Source: Treponema sp. UBA1226 (lineage in GTDB: Bacteria > Spirochaetota > Spirochaetia > Treponematales > Treponemataceae). From it: DNA of 50,031 bases. The position numbers were made by a program, and so were the translations under genes. The stretch is taken from assembly GCA_002309195.1 (NCBI GenBank), contig DBWY01000003.1, positions 200,929 to 250,959 of the forward strand, given 5' to 3'. Positions 6,242 through 14,294 of the stretch are shown here, in pieces. Within the stretch, counting starts at the first letter, position 1. Each line of letters starts with the position of its first letter. The notes under the pieces were generated by a model. The model did no database searches. It was not told the DNA's origin and worked only from the letters and a program-made list of their open reading frames with translations.

Positions 6242-6958
6242 TTAATTAAAATTTTTTAAAACCTTATATGTTATAGAATTATTTGTAGCATCAATTATTT
6301 CTATTCTTGCATTCTTAAAAGATATATCTTTTGACATTGATAAATCATATTGAACATCAATTGTAAAATCAGGTCTTGCAAAGTTATCTTTAAATTCACG
6401 ATATGTAAATTTTACAATATTTTTTTCTCTTCCAGTGTAGATTAATGTCTGTTGAAAATTATTTGCCCCTTCTAAAGTGACTTCCGTAAATTTATAAAAA
6501 TCTTCAGGTATATTTTGATATCTAAACAGAGTTCCGTATACGTTAAGGCCAGCCAACGATAATACAACTTTTTTTTCAGACTGCCCAGAAGTACTATCTG
6601 TTACAGTCCGTTCTCCATATGCAAGCCATCTTGCCTGCTCATACAAAGGATCAAAAGAAAAACCAGCGCCTGTTGAAATAATTGGAGCATAAAGCTTAAC
6701 TCCTTTACCATCATTACCCCACAATTTATAGTACCCTTTTGTGCAATGAAGTTTTGGATCTGTTTTTAGTATTTGAACAGCAGATGTTTTTGTTTCCGTA
6801 GCCTGCAGCAACATAACATCACCAATAGAAACCGTAGTAACCGTATTTAATTCAGGGACAGAACGACTTCTAGAAATTGCATCTCCCATTTCAACAATAG
6901 AAGAAGCACAACTAAAAAATAAAAGACTAATAATAAAAAATACGGAAATTCGTTTCAT
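6242..6958 (-). CDS. Lipoprotein of unknown function
   Basis: A 238-residue predicted lipoprotein: MKRISVFFIISLLFFSCASS has a short charged n-region, a hydrophobic core and the lipobox LFFSC with acylated Cys17. The mature part looks beta-rich (alternating hydrophobic residues, for example YTGREKNIVKFTYREF) and contains no motif I can name. Ribosome binding site is GAGGG before ATG. It lies convergent to the PBECR4 gene and divergent from the XRE regulator, with which it shares the intergenic region holding two pairs of TATAGGC inverted repeats. It is therefore likely to be under control of that regulator. It may be accessory rather than core. Confidence 0.75.
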   Translation of the reverse strand: MKRISVFFIISLLFFSCASSIVEMGDAISRSRSVPELNTVTTVSIGDVMLLQATETKTSAVQILKTDPKLHCTKGYYKLWGNDGKGVKLYAPIISTGAGFSFDPLYEQARWLAYGERTVTDSTSGQSEKKVVLSLAGLNVYGTLFRYQNIPEDFYKFTEVTLEGANNFQQTLIYTGREKNIVKFTYREFKDNFARPDFTIDVQYDLSMSKDISFKNARIEIIDATNNSITYKVLKNFN

Positions 6959-6986
6959 AAAACCCTCTTTGTCATTATAATATGAA

Positions 6987-7072
6987 CTATATAGGCTATT
7001 TTTAGCCTATATAGACTATGTAATTATAGATTAACTGCCTATAAAATTCAACTAAATTTAACTATATAGGCA
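6987..7072. promoter_or_regulatory. Inverted-repeat operators between lipoprotein and XRE gene
   Basis: A perfect 12-base inverted repeat CTATATAGGCTA / TAGCCTATATAG with a TTTT spacer (6987-7014) is followed by a second, looser pair TGCCTATA (7036-7043) and TATAGGCA (7065-7072). All four half-sites share TATAGGC. The second pair ends 5 bases before the GTG start of the XRE protein, as expected of an autoregulatory operator that also covers the divergent promoter. Confidence 0.75.
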
Positions 7073-7077
7073 TAAAA

Positions 7078-7392
7078 GTGGATTATAAAGCAATTGGAAA
7101 ACGAATAAAGAAATTCAGAAAAATAGCAGAATTGACACAGGAAGACCTGGCAGAAAAAATCAGCATTTCACCGACACATATGAGCCACATAGAAACAGGT
7201 TCAACAAAGCTCAGCCTCCAGGTTCTTGTCGAAATATCAAAAGCATTGAACGTACGAACAGATGATTTACTTTTTGATGAAAAATCAATTTCAAATAAAG
7301 AAATTGCTGAACTAATCAATAGATGCGATAAAAAACAATTGTCTCTAATTACACCAATAATCAAATCACTTTTAAGCAATCTGGACGACTAA
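7078..7392 (+). CDS. XRE-family helix-turn-helix transcriptional regulator
   Basis: A 104-residue Cro/C1-type DNA-binding protein. The helix-turn-helix occupies about residues 8-62 (KKFRKIAELTQEDLAEKISI...HMSHIETGSTKLSLQVL); the remaining tail (KSISNKEIAELINRCDKKQ...) is helical and could mediate dimerisation. The start is GTG at 7078; no Shine-Dalgarno is visible and a TATATA box lies 9 bases upstream, so the message may be leaderless. Operators with TATAGGC half-sites directly upstream indicate autoregulation and control of the divergent lipoprotein gene. Such stand-alone XRE proteins are common on mobile elements and in defence loci; a link to the nearby RNA/PBECR4 unit is possible but unproven. 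Confidence 0.9.
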   Translation: MDYKAIGKRIKKFRKIAELTQEDLAEKISISPTHMSHIETGSTKLSLQVLVEISKALNVRTDDLLFDEKSISNKEIAELINRCDKKQLSLITPIIKSLLSNLDD

Positions 7393-7403
7393 TTTTCTCC
7401 TCA

Positions 7404-7820
7404 TCATTTCTTACAGCACTCGCTGCAGCCGGTGACCATTACGTGCTTTTTGTTATTCTTGTAATTAAAAAGGCGGGCAATAAGATAACCGTTAAGCGGA
7501 ATTTCTTTTTTACAGCACGGACACTGGCGCCTTATACCGGGCTCCGGGCGCGGATAGCAGTGAGGACAGCCGTTTATCGTACACCTCTGATCCGGAACAT
7601 CCATCGGCCTGTAAACCTTCGATATCAGGTTCTGCCCCTTTGCAAGCGGTGTATTACAGACAGGACATGTCACAAAGCCCGGGTTTGCATTCGAAGATGC
7701 GCCGGCTTTGCTTTTAGCACGGCCGCCCTGCCCTTCCTTTGGCTTTTTTACAAGATTAGAAAAATAAGAAAGCGCCACAATAATTACGACAACCGCCAGA
7801 CCCAATATTAAATATTCCAT
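7404..7820 (-). CDS. Membrane-anchored zinc-ribbon protein
   Basis: A 138-residue protein with one N-terminal membrane helix (MEYLILGLAVVVIIVALSYF), a basic Gly/Ala-rich linker and a cytosolic or peripheral domain with four Cys pairs: CPVC (residue about 52), CPHC, CPCC and a terminal CSECC. The first three pairs look like zinc ribbons of the type that bind structural zinc. No catalytic motif is visible, so function is unknown. The ATG at 7820 has no Shine-Dalgarno, and a perfect TATAAT lies at 7827-7832 on the same strand, six bases away, which implies a leaderless transcript. It is convergent with the XRE gene and divergent from the RND operon. Confidence 0.75.
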   Translation of the reverse strand: MEYLILGLAVVVIIVALSYFSNLVKKPKEGQGGRAKSKAGASSNANPGFVTCPVCNTPLAKGQNLISKVYRPMDVPDQRCTINGCPHCYPRPEPGIRRQCPCCKKEIPLNGYLIARLFNYKNNKKHVMVTGCSECCKK

Positions 7821-7896
7821 AACAGCATTATAAAGCTTTTTTTAAGCCATGTAAGGTGAATTTACTCAAATTCCACATAAAAAATTTAAAAATTAC

Positions 7897-7925
7897 TTGA
7901 CTCTGCGCGGGGATATCTGTATATT
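7897..7925 (+). promoter_or_regulatory. Sigma-70 promoter of the RND/porin operon
   Basis: TTGACT (7897-7902), 17 bases, TATATT (7920-7925). The next 45 bases hold a long inverted repeat. Confidence 0.75.
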
Positions 7926-7935
7926 CAGTATATGT

Positions 7936-7971
7936 TTATTAGTTTAACTTCTTAAACGCTTAAACTAATAA
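7936..7971 (+). promoter_or_regulatory. 12-base inverted repeat at the start of the RND operon
   Basis: TTATTAGTTTAA (7936-7947) and TTAAACTAATAA (7960-7971) are exact inverted repeats with a 12-base spacer, starting within a few bases of the predicted transcription start. This could be an operator for a repressor (TetR-type repressors often control efflux operons) or an mRNA 5' hairpin that protects the transcript. Confidence 0.6.
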
Positions 7972-8004
7972 GCAGCAAATCAACATAAAGAAGGTTCATG
8001 CAAA

Positions 8005-10812
8005 ATGAAATTTACCAAAACTTTTTTTAAGCACCCGAAAATTATAATCGGCGTCTGTCTGGCTTTGACGCTGGTTTTCGGATACTTTGTAACGGGCCTT
8101 GGAATCGACAACTCAATACGACAGTTCCTGCCGCAAAAAGATGCCTCATACACACGGCTCGAAAAAACAGAAGGCCAGTTCGGCAGTATGATTGTAATCG
8201 GTGTAAGCCTTGAAGCAAAACGCGGACCAATTGTCACACCGGAAAATATCGATGTCATAAGAAAAATCACAGACCGCGCACTCGAGCTTTCGCAGGTAGA
8301 TGACGTTGATTCTCTTACACATATAGACTACGTATGCGAATCTGACGGTTCAATTTCTGCTTCACAGCTCATTCCGGATTCCTACACCGGAACAGAAGAA
8401 GACATCGCTCTTATCAATTCTCGCCTTACAGAGTGGAGCGACATGTATAACCGCGTCATAATAAATGACGATGGAACTGCAACACAGATGCAGATTACGA
8501 TTCACTCACCTTCTCCAGAAGAAAAAGCAGAATTAAAAATTACTGATGCAGAACGCCAGCAGAAAGTTCTCGAAGAAGTTAGAAAAATCGTAAAAGAAGA
8601 AACCGCAGGCCACGAATTAAAATACGAAATCTTCGGCGACCCGGTTGTAGCAGAAAGTGCAAGAAGCTTCATGCTCTCTGACCTTGCTTTTTTGATTCCG
8701 CTTGTAATCATCGTAGTTCTTCTTTCGCTTTTCTTTAGCTTTAAAACTTTAGACGGAACTCTTCTTCCTCTCATCACGGTTGTAATGGCAACTGTCTGGA
8801 CAGTCGGAATCATGGCAGCATTTAACGTAACATTTACAATCGTATCAAGTGTAATTCCGGTTGCACTGATTGCGGTAGGTTCTGCATACGGCATTCATGT
8901 TCTTACACATTATTATGTAGCCTGCGAAAGTTTAAATACTGAACTAACCAAAGAACAATATCAGAATGCAGTTTTCTCCGGACTTCACGAAGTAATGAGT
9001 GCTGTTCTTCTTGCAGGAATTACAACTGTAGTAGGTTTCATTTCTCTTGTATCAAGTCCAATCGAACCACTTCATAGTTTTGCAATCTTTACTGCAGTAG
9101 GTGTTGCAATTTCTCTCCTGCTTTCAATTACATTCATTCCGGCAATACTTCTTTTAAAAGATGTAAAGAAAGTAAACAGAAAAACTACACGAATGAATAA
9201 ACTTACTGCAAAAATAAAAGCGAACACAAAAGAAGCAAGCGGGAACACACTCTACAGCATCTATCACTTTTTCTGCGGAAGCAAACCAAGACTTGCAGTT
9301 TTTACACTTACACTTTTACTCCTTTCATGCGTCGGATTAAGAATGCTTCATATCGATACTGCAATCGTAAATTATTTTCCAGAAAACTGCAGTCTTCGTG
9401 AAGGAATAAGATATATCGACAGACAGTTTGCAGGAACAAACAGTCTTTACTTTAACATCGAAGGCCAGGAAAAAGGTGATATTGCAAATCCAGAAATCCT
9501 TAAGGCAGTCGATGACATGCAGGAATATCTTACAGAAAATTTCGAAGGAATCGGAAAAATAATTTCGTTTACAGATTTCATTAAACGAATCAATCAGGTA
9601 TGGCATGTTCCGTCTGCACAGAATGAAAATGCTGCTTCGACCGATAGCAGCGCTCTCGAAACCAGCAGCGCGGATTCTGCAACCAACAACGTAACTTCCA
9701 CAACCGGCAATGCGGCCGATGACCTTAACGCAGACTTCGGATTTGGCGATGACTCGTTCGGTGATTTTTCTGACTTTGGATTTACAGATGATTTCTCATC
9801 AGACAATTCAACATCAAAAGATTCAGAAAACACAACGGCAGAAAGCGACTCATCTATTAATGAACAGTACAATGACATGCTTTCTTCGACTCTCACTGCA
9901 GAACAGGTAATCGACATGCTTAACAGAGCCTACATAGCCGCCGGCGCCAGAAAAGCAACGAGCGAGAAAATGCTTAAATACATCGAAAGCACTTACAACT
10001 ATAACGGAATGGCATACTACGAAATCCCGTACGATGTTTCGAAATATCCTGTAGTTTCAAGAGAAGAATTAAAGGGAGTAATTAACGGATACCTCACACT
10101 TTTAAGCGGATCTCTCGGGCGCTTCGTCGACGATGATATGAATCCAAAAATCATGAGAGTTCAGTGTCAGTTAAGAAACCATTCGACAGAAGAAACCGGT
10201 GCGATAATTGCAGCCGCTAAAGAGTTTGCAAAAAACAATTTCCCGGCCGGTTATACAATCGAAGCAACTGGCGCCGGCGAGATGGAATATACGATGACGA
10301 AAATGATTGTATCAAGCCAGGTTCAGAGCCTTCTTATATCACTCATTTCTGTATTCATCATCATATCCATCGCGTTTAAGTCAGGCTTTGCCGGTGTTGT
10401 TGGTGCAATTCCGCTTGCGCTCACAATACTCCTTAATTACATGGTAATGGGCTTTACAGGAATCAATCTTGATCTTGTAACAAGCATAATTGCTTCTGTT
10501 GCTGTTGGAGTCGGAATCGACTATACGATTCATTTTCTTACAACATACAAAGAAGAGCGCGAAAAAACTGATGACCTTGAAACAGTAACCAGACAGACTT
10601 TTAAGAAAAGCGGTCACGGTATTGTAACAAATGCCGTTGCAGTCGGGCTTGGATTTTTAGTTTTGTGCTGTTCAAAGTTCATCGTATTAAGATACATCGG
10701 TATTCTTGTTGCAATAGTAATGTTTACTTCAAGCATTCTTGCAATGACTATAATTCCTGGAATATTAAATCAGTTCCAGCCAAAATTTATTACATCAAAA
10801 AAACACCGCTAA
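8005..10812 (+). CDS. RND-superfamily exporter (MMPL/SSD type)
   Basis: Inner-membrane permease of 935 residues, probably proton-driven, likely moving a lipid or hydrophobic substrate toward the outer membrane. Topology is the RND duplication: one helix (residues about 12-32), a periplasmic loop to about 220, five helices to about 395, then a single helix near 435, a second loop, and five helices from about 775. The second loop contains an unusual acidic Ser/Asp/Phe/Gly-rich stretch (about residues 545-630, with DFGFGDDSFGDF). It resembles the T. pallidum exporter adjacent to a LolA-like lipoprotein carrier. The downstream LolA-like protein and beta-barrel complete a trans-envelope route. An AAGAAGG ribosome binding site precedes ATG; the promoter is at 7897-7925. 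Confidence 0.9.
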   Translation: MKFTKTFFKHPKIIIGVCLALTLVFGYFVTGLGIDNSIRQFLPQKDASYTRLEKTEGQFGSMIVIGVSLEAKRGPIVTPENIDVIRKITDRALELSQVDDVDSLTHIDYVCESDGSISASQLIPDSYTGTEEDIALINSRLTEWSDMYNRVIINDDGTATQMQITIHSPSPEEKAELKITDAERQQKVLEEVRKIVKEETAGHELKYEIFGDPVVAESARSFMLSDLAFLIPLVIIVVLLSLFFSFKTLDGTLLPLITVVMATVWTVGIMAAFNVTFTIVSSVIPVALIAVGSAYGIHVLTHYYVACESLNTELTKEQYQNAVFSGLHEVMSAVLLAGITTVVGFISLVSSPIEPLHSFAIFTAVGVAISLLLSITFIPAILLLKDVKKVNRKTTRMNKLTAKIKANTKEASGNTLYSIYHFFCGSKPRLAVFTLTLLLLSCVGLRMLHIDTAIVNYFPENCSLREGIRYIDRQFAGTNSLYFNIEGQEKGDIANPEILKAVDDMQEYLTENFEGIGKIISFTDFIKRINQVWHVPSAQNENAASTDSSALETSSADSATNNVTSTTGNAADDLNADFGFGDDSFGDFSDFGFTDDFSSDNSTSKDSENTTAESDSSINEQYNDMLSSTLTAEQVIDMLNRAYIAAGARKATSEKMLKYIESTYNYNGMAYYEIPYDVSKYPVVSREELKGVINGYLTLLSGSLGRFVDDDMNPKIMRVQCQLRNHSTEETGAIIAAAKEFAKNNFPAGYTIEATGAGEMEYTMTKMIVSSQVQSLLISLISVFIIISIAFKSGFAGVVGAIPLALTILLNYMVMGFTGINLDLVTSIIASVAVGVGIDYTIHFLTTYKEEREKTDDLETVTRQTFKKSGHGIVTNAVAVGLGFLVLCCSKFIVLRYIGILVAIVMFTSSILAMTIIPGILNQFQPKFITSKKHR

Positions 10813-10838
10813 AGCGGAATCTTTTAAGGAGAAATAAT

Positions 10839-11630
10839 ATGAATAAATCAACAAAGAATTATGCTGTACTTGCAGCTTGTGTAATCGGAATGTGCTCTGC
10901 ATTTGCAGATGCAAAAGGAAACGAAATCATGCAGAAGGTTGCAGATTTTAAAGAACCTCAGTTCTCACAGTCAATGGTTGTCATGACGCTCAAAAATAAA
11001 TCAGGCGAAACAGAAAACCGTCAGGTAGTAGAATACGGAAAACACGATGGAGGAAAAACCTATGTCGTAATGGATTTTAAAGGACCTGCATCTGTAAAAG
11101 ATACAAGATTCCTCCAGGTGACAAATGATAACGGCCCGGATGATAAATGGATTTATCTTCCTTCATTAAAATCTGTTCGCCGCGTAAACTCAAGCGAAGG
11201 TTCAAAATCTTTTATGGGAACAGATGCAACTTATGATGACCTTACAACACGTGATGTAAGCGAAGATGAACATCAGTATCTGCGTGATGAATCATTTACA
11301 GTAGCAAACGGAACAAAATACGACTGCCATGTTATTAAAGAAATTCCGCTTGATAAAAAAGGAACACAGTACAATTACAGAATGGTCTGGGTTGATAAAA
11401 AAACTATGTATCCTGTTCATACAGAAATGTTTGATAAGAATGACAAGCTTGTAAAAGTTCTCGAAGTATTAAAGATTCAGAACATCGACGGGTATGATAT
11501 TCCGATGGAAAACTGTCTAAAAAATGTTCAGACAGGACACTCAACAACACTGCAGGTTTTAAAAGTAATCGTTGATAAACCTCTTCCTGACAGAGTATTT
11601 ACACAGAACTTTTTAACAGTAGGAAAATAA
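10839..11630 (+). CDS. LolA-like outer-membrane lipoprotein-sorting protein
   Basis: Predicted periplasmic carrier of 263 residues. The signal peptide is MNKSTKNYAVLAACVIGMCSAFADA, with cleavage after ADA. The mature part has the half-barrel pattern of the LolA/LolB-like family found beside RND exporters: an N-terminal helix (NEIMQKVADF), then antiparallel strands with motifs such as KTYVVMDFKGPASVKDTRFL, DDKWIYLPSLKSVRRV and YPVHTEMFDKNDKLVKVLEV. The open frame begins upstream at 10665, but only the ATG at 10839 has AAGGAG at good spacing and a signal peptide. It is 26 bases downstream of the exporter and is probably the shuttle receiving cargo from it. Confidence 0.88.
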   Translation: MNKSTKNYAVLAACVIGMCSAFADAKGNEIMQKVADFKEPQFSQSMVVMTLKNKSGETENRQVVEYGKHDGGKTYVVMDFKGPASVKDTRFLQVTNDNGPDDKWIYLPSLKSVRRVNSSEGSKSFMGTDATYDDLTTRDVSEDEHQYLRDESFTVANGTKYDCHVIKEIPLDKKGTQYNYRMVWVDKKTMYPVHTEMFDKNDKLVKVLEVLKIQNIDGYDIPMENCLKNVQTGHSTTLQVLKVIVDKPLPDRVFTQNFLTVGK

Positions 11631-11640
11631 ATTTTACTTA

Positions 11641-11658
11641 GGGCGGTGTTATCCGCCC
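11641..11658 (+). other. Intercistronic hairpin
   Basis: GGGCGG TGTTAT CCGCCC, a strong stem without a T run, between the LolA-like and porin-like genes. It may stabilise the upstream mRNA or tune expression of the barrel. Confidence 0.6.
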
Positions 11659-11680
11659 ACAGATAAAAGAAGGCAAAAAA

Positions 11681-13219
11681 ATGAAAAAACATTTTCTTAA
11701 AACAACATTATCTGCAATGACGATGACAGCATTTTTATGTTCAGCAGTTTCTGCTCAGTCATCTGACCTTACAGGCTTTGGTGATGATTTTAATTCATTT
11801 GATGATAATTCTTTTTCATCAGATTCTTCTTCAAACGTAAATGTAAACGGAACTGCATCAATCGATATCCGCTCATATATAACAGATGATGATGCAGATT
11901 CAATTACAACATCTGCAGTTCCTCAGGCAAAACTCGGGTTTGAGTACAAAGGTAAAATCTCAGATTCTTCAGTTCAGCTTAAATTTAACGATGACATCCT
12001 TAAAAACCATCCGCTGGACATTGTTGATGAATTATCGTTAAGAACAACTTTTGACTGGCTTACAATCGAAGCAGGCAAAATGAAAGTAGTCTGGGGCAAA
12101 GGTGATAAACTTCATGTAATCGATAACTTTAACGCAGACGATTATACAGACTTCATCATCCCGGATTACATCGACCGCCGCATAAGCACACCGATGCTAA
12201 AACTCGGAGGAGACTTTGGAGTAAACAATCTTCACGCAGAAGTAATTTATTCACCGCTTCTTCCCGTAGACAGATTTTCAAAAAACGGAGTGTGGACACC
12301 GGCAGCATACACCACGCTTTCTAAAACCACAGAAGCTGCCGCAACAACTGCAGTCAAAAATGCATTCACAGCCTACAATCAGGCTTTAATCGCAGTCTCA
12401 CAGGCTCCGACAAATGCTGCAGCACTTGCACAACTTGAAGCTGCAGGAACTGCATATATGACAGCCCTCACTAACGCAAATGCATTAAGCGCAGAGCCAG
12501 ATTCAATTTATCCAGAGCTGAATACACTCAAATACGGACAATTCGGCGCTCGCGTTACTGCAAGTGCAGGTCCTGTAGATTTCGGAATCAGTTACTATAA
12601 CGGTTACTACAAACAGCCTTCGTTCAACGCTTCGCGCCTTGCTTCTTATGTTACGAAAGAACTTTCGGGAACTGCAGAAGAAGGCGACAAATTCCTGTCT
12701 TATGACAAAAAACAGACATTCGGACTGGAAGCTGCAACAACAATCTGGCACTTTAATCTTCGAGCAGAAGCTGCATACAATCTCACCGAAGATACTGCCG
12801 GAACAGACCCATGGGTTCACAACAATTCAATTTCATGGCTCGGCGGCTTTGACATCGACCTTCCGTTCTGCAATATGAATGTAAATATTCAGGAAACAGG
12901 TTCTTACGTTCTTTCTAATGCTGAATGCGACAAAAATCCTCTCGATGTTGATTATTGCAAAACAGGATATTCGAGCAACAAAATAGTTGCAAACGTTTCT
13001 GCATCATTTGTAAATGACAGACTCGTTCCAGAAGTAACACTCATTTACGGAATCGAAAGGGGTGATGTCGTTGTAATGCCAAAGCTTTCTTACAGTATCT
13101 CTGACGGTCTTACACTTTCTGCAAGCGGAATGTATATCTGGTGTAAAGATTCTGACAGTGAATTCTATGCATGGAAAGATAATAGTTTTATAAACTTTGC
13201 AGCTGTTTACAGATTCTGA
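11681..13219 (+). CDS. Outer-membrane beta-barrel protein, porin-like
   Basis: A 512-residue predicted barrel. The signal peptide MKKHFLKTTLSAMTMTAFLCSAVSAQ is followed by an acidic Ser/Asp/Phe-rich segment (residues about 30-55, with TGFGDDFNSFDDNSFSSD). Many alternating strands then run to a C-terminal NFAAVYRF, an aromatic end typical of outer-membrane barrels. A helical Ala/Thr-rich insertion (about residues 210-270) probably forms an extracellular or plug loop. The protein ends the RND / LolA-like / barrel operon and is the likely outer-membrane exit or acceptor. The acidic segment mirrors one in the exporter's second periplasmic loop. A strong terminator follows. Homology beyond barrel class cannot be named with certainty. 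Confidence 0.8.
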   Translation: MKKHFLKTTLSAMTMTAFLCSAVSAQSSDLTGFGDDFNSFDDNSFSSDSSSNVNVNGTASIDIRSYITDDDADSITTSAVPQAKLGFEYKGKISDSSVQLKFNDDILKNHPLDIVDELSLRTTFDWLTIEAGKMKVVWGKGDKLHVIDNFNADDYTDFIIPDYIDRRISTPMLKLGGDFGVNNLHAEVIYSPLLPVDRFSKNGVWTPAAYTTLSKTTEAAATTAVKNAFTAYNQALIAVSQAPTNAAALAQLEAAGTAYMTALTNANALSAEPDSIYPELNTLKYGQFGARVTASAGPVDFGISYYNGYYKQPSFNASRLASYVTKELSGTAEEGDKFLSYDKKQTFGLEAATTIWHFNLRAEAAYNLTEDTAGTDPWVHNNSISWLGGFDIDLPFCNMNVNIQETGSYVLSNAECDKNPLDVDYCKTGYSSNKIVANVSASFVNDRLVPEVTLIYGIERGDVVVMPKLSYSISDGLTLSASGMYIWCKDSDSEFYAWKDNSFINFAAVYRF

Positions 13220-13227
13220 TGCTATAT

Positions 13228-13281
13228 AAAAAATCCCGGGTTATACAAAATCCTCGTCTAACATTTGTCCCGGGATTTTTC
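13228..13281. terminator. Intrinsic terminator after the RND/porin operon
   Basis: AAAATCCCGGG ... CCCGGGATTTTT long stem, with an inner ACAAA/TTTGT pairing. The T run on the plus strand ends the operon; the A run on the left lets it also work for the minus-strand gene at 13363. Confidence 0.85.
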
Positions 13282-13362
13282 TGCGAACCGCATACATATA
13301 CGGAGAGAGTAAACATGCGGCCGCAGTTTTTTTTAGATTGAATAATGATTATATACTAAAAG

Positions 13363-14292
13363 TCAGTTACTGCCCCAATAGCACCATCCGACAATATTTG
13401 TTTTCTCATAACCTCCTGCTTCTAACGGTTTTAACACAGAAACTTTTACCCATCCGGGCACAACTTCTCCAGAATCTTTTTTAACATCCAGCACTTCGAT
13501 AGCAGTACCCGGCCCTATGATTGCAGCAGTTCTTGAAGAAAATGATGGGTTTGTCCATAACACAAGGCTCTCAAATGAAATAGTGCGGTAAAAACGATTA
13601 CCATCTACACTTCTATAACTTTCTGGTTCTTTATAAAAATTTAATTTTTCGTAGACAAAGTCATATTCATATTGTTCAATCGTTACAGGCTCATCAGAAG
13701 GGTTACCTTCTTCATCATATTCAATTGTACCTTTATAGTGACTGACATGACAGTAAATTTTTTCATTCTCATAAACATAATGCTCCTGGTGAGAATAGAA
13801 CCCCACATCGCCATCAAAAATCCAGAAATCTGTATCAGTATCAGCAACAAACTTTGCCTTATTATTGACAATAAATGAAGCTTCTTCATCTTTACCAGAA
13901 TATACAAAAGAAAGATATTCTCTTTCAGGATGAAACTGTTTTGAATTCCATTCAATCCTAACCCATTTACCTTCCATCCTTTTTACTTTTATTGCAGTCT
14001 TAAATAAATTAACAAGATACTTACTCGAAACAAAACCTGATACATTTTTATACACGATTTTCTTCCACCAGAAACCTTTGCCCTCATTCTGCACTTCAAT
14101 ATCTGTATTTTCGATAATTTCAACAGGTTCGCCGAACGGAACATGTCCAACGACTTTAGAATTTATATCTGCATCTTCGAATATATCAATTCCCCAACCG
14201 TTACAGACATATTTTTTCATATCCTGCGAATAAGAAATAAATGACATCATCATAAAAAATAATGAGAATATCAAACCTTTGTTATGTTTCAT
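13363..14292 (-). CDS. Secreted SH3-domain protein
   Basis: A 309-residue exported protein with signal peptide MKHNKGLIFSLFFMMMSFISYSQ. Mature residues about 27-95 form a bacterial SH3-like domain (NGWGIDIFEDADINSKVVGHV...GEPVEIIE... ending SGFVSSKYLVNL), and a second SH3-like repeat occurs near the C-terminus (LVLWTNPSFSSRTAAIIGPGTAIEVLDV...GWVKV...VGWCYW). Such domains bind peptidoglycan or peptide ligands. Start choice: ATG at 14292 with AAGGAG five bases before it; a GTG at 14298 is possible. The upstream giant gene stops at 14295, so the two are translationally coupled, and this protein may anchor or assist the giant protein at the cell wall. Confidence 0.8.
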   Translation of the reverse strand: MKHNKGLIFSLFFMMMSFISYSQDMKKYVCNGWGIDIFEDADINSKVVGHVPFGEPVEIIENTDIEVQNEGKGFWWKKIVYKNVSGFVSSKYLVNLFKTAIKVKRMEGKWVRIEWNSKQFHPEREYLSFVYSGKDEEASFIVNNKAKFVADTDTDFWIFDGDVGFYSHQEHYVYENEKIYCHVSHYKGTIEYDEEGNPSDEPVTIEQYEYDFVYEKLNFYKEPESYRSVDGNRFYRTISFESLVLWTNPSFSSRTAAIIGPGTAIEVLDVKKDSGEVVPGWVKVSVLKPLEAGGYEKTNIVGWCYWGSN

Positions 14293-14294
14293 AA

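Noticed and set aside
10381..10617. Minus-strand 78-codon frame within the RND exporter
   Set aside because: No start signals; overlaps highly conserved exporter codons.
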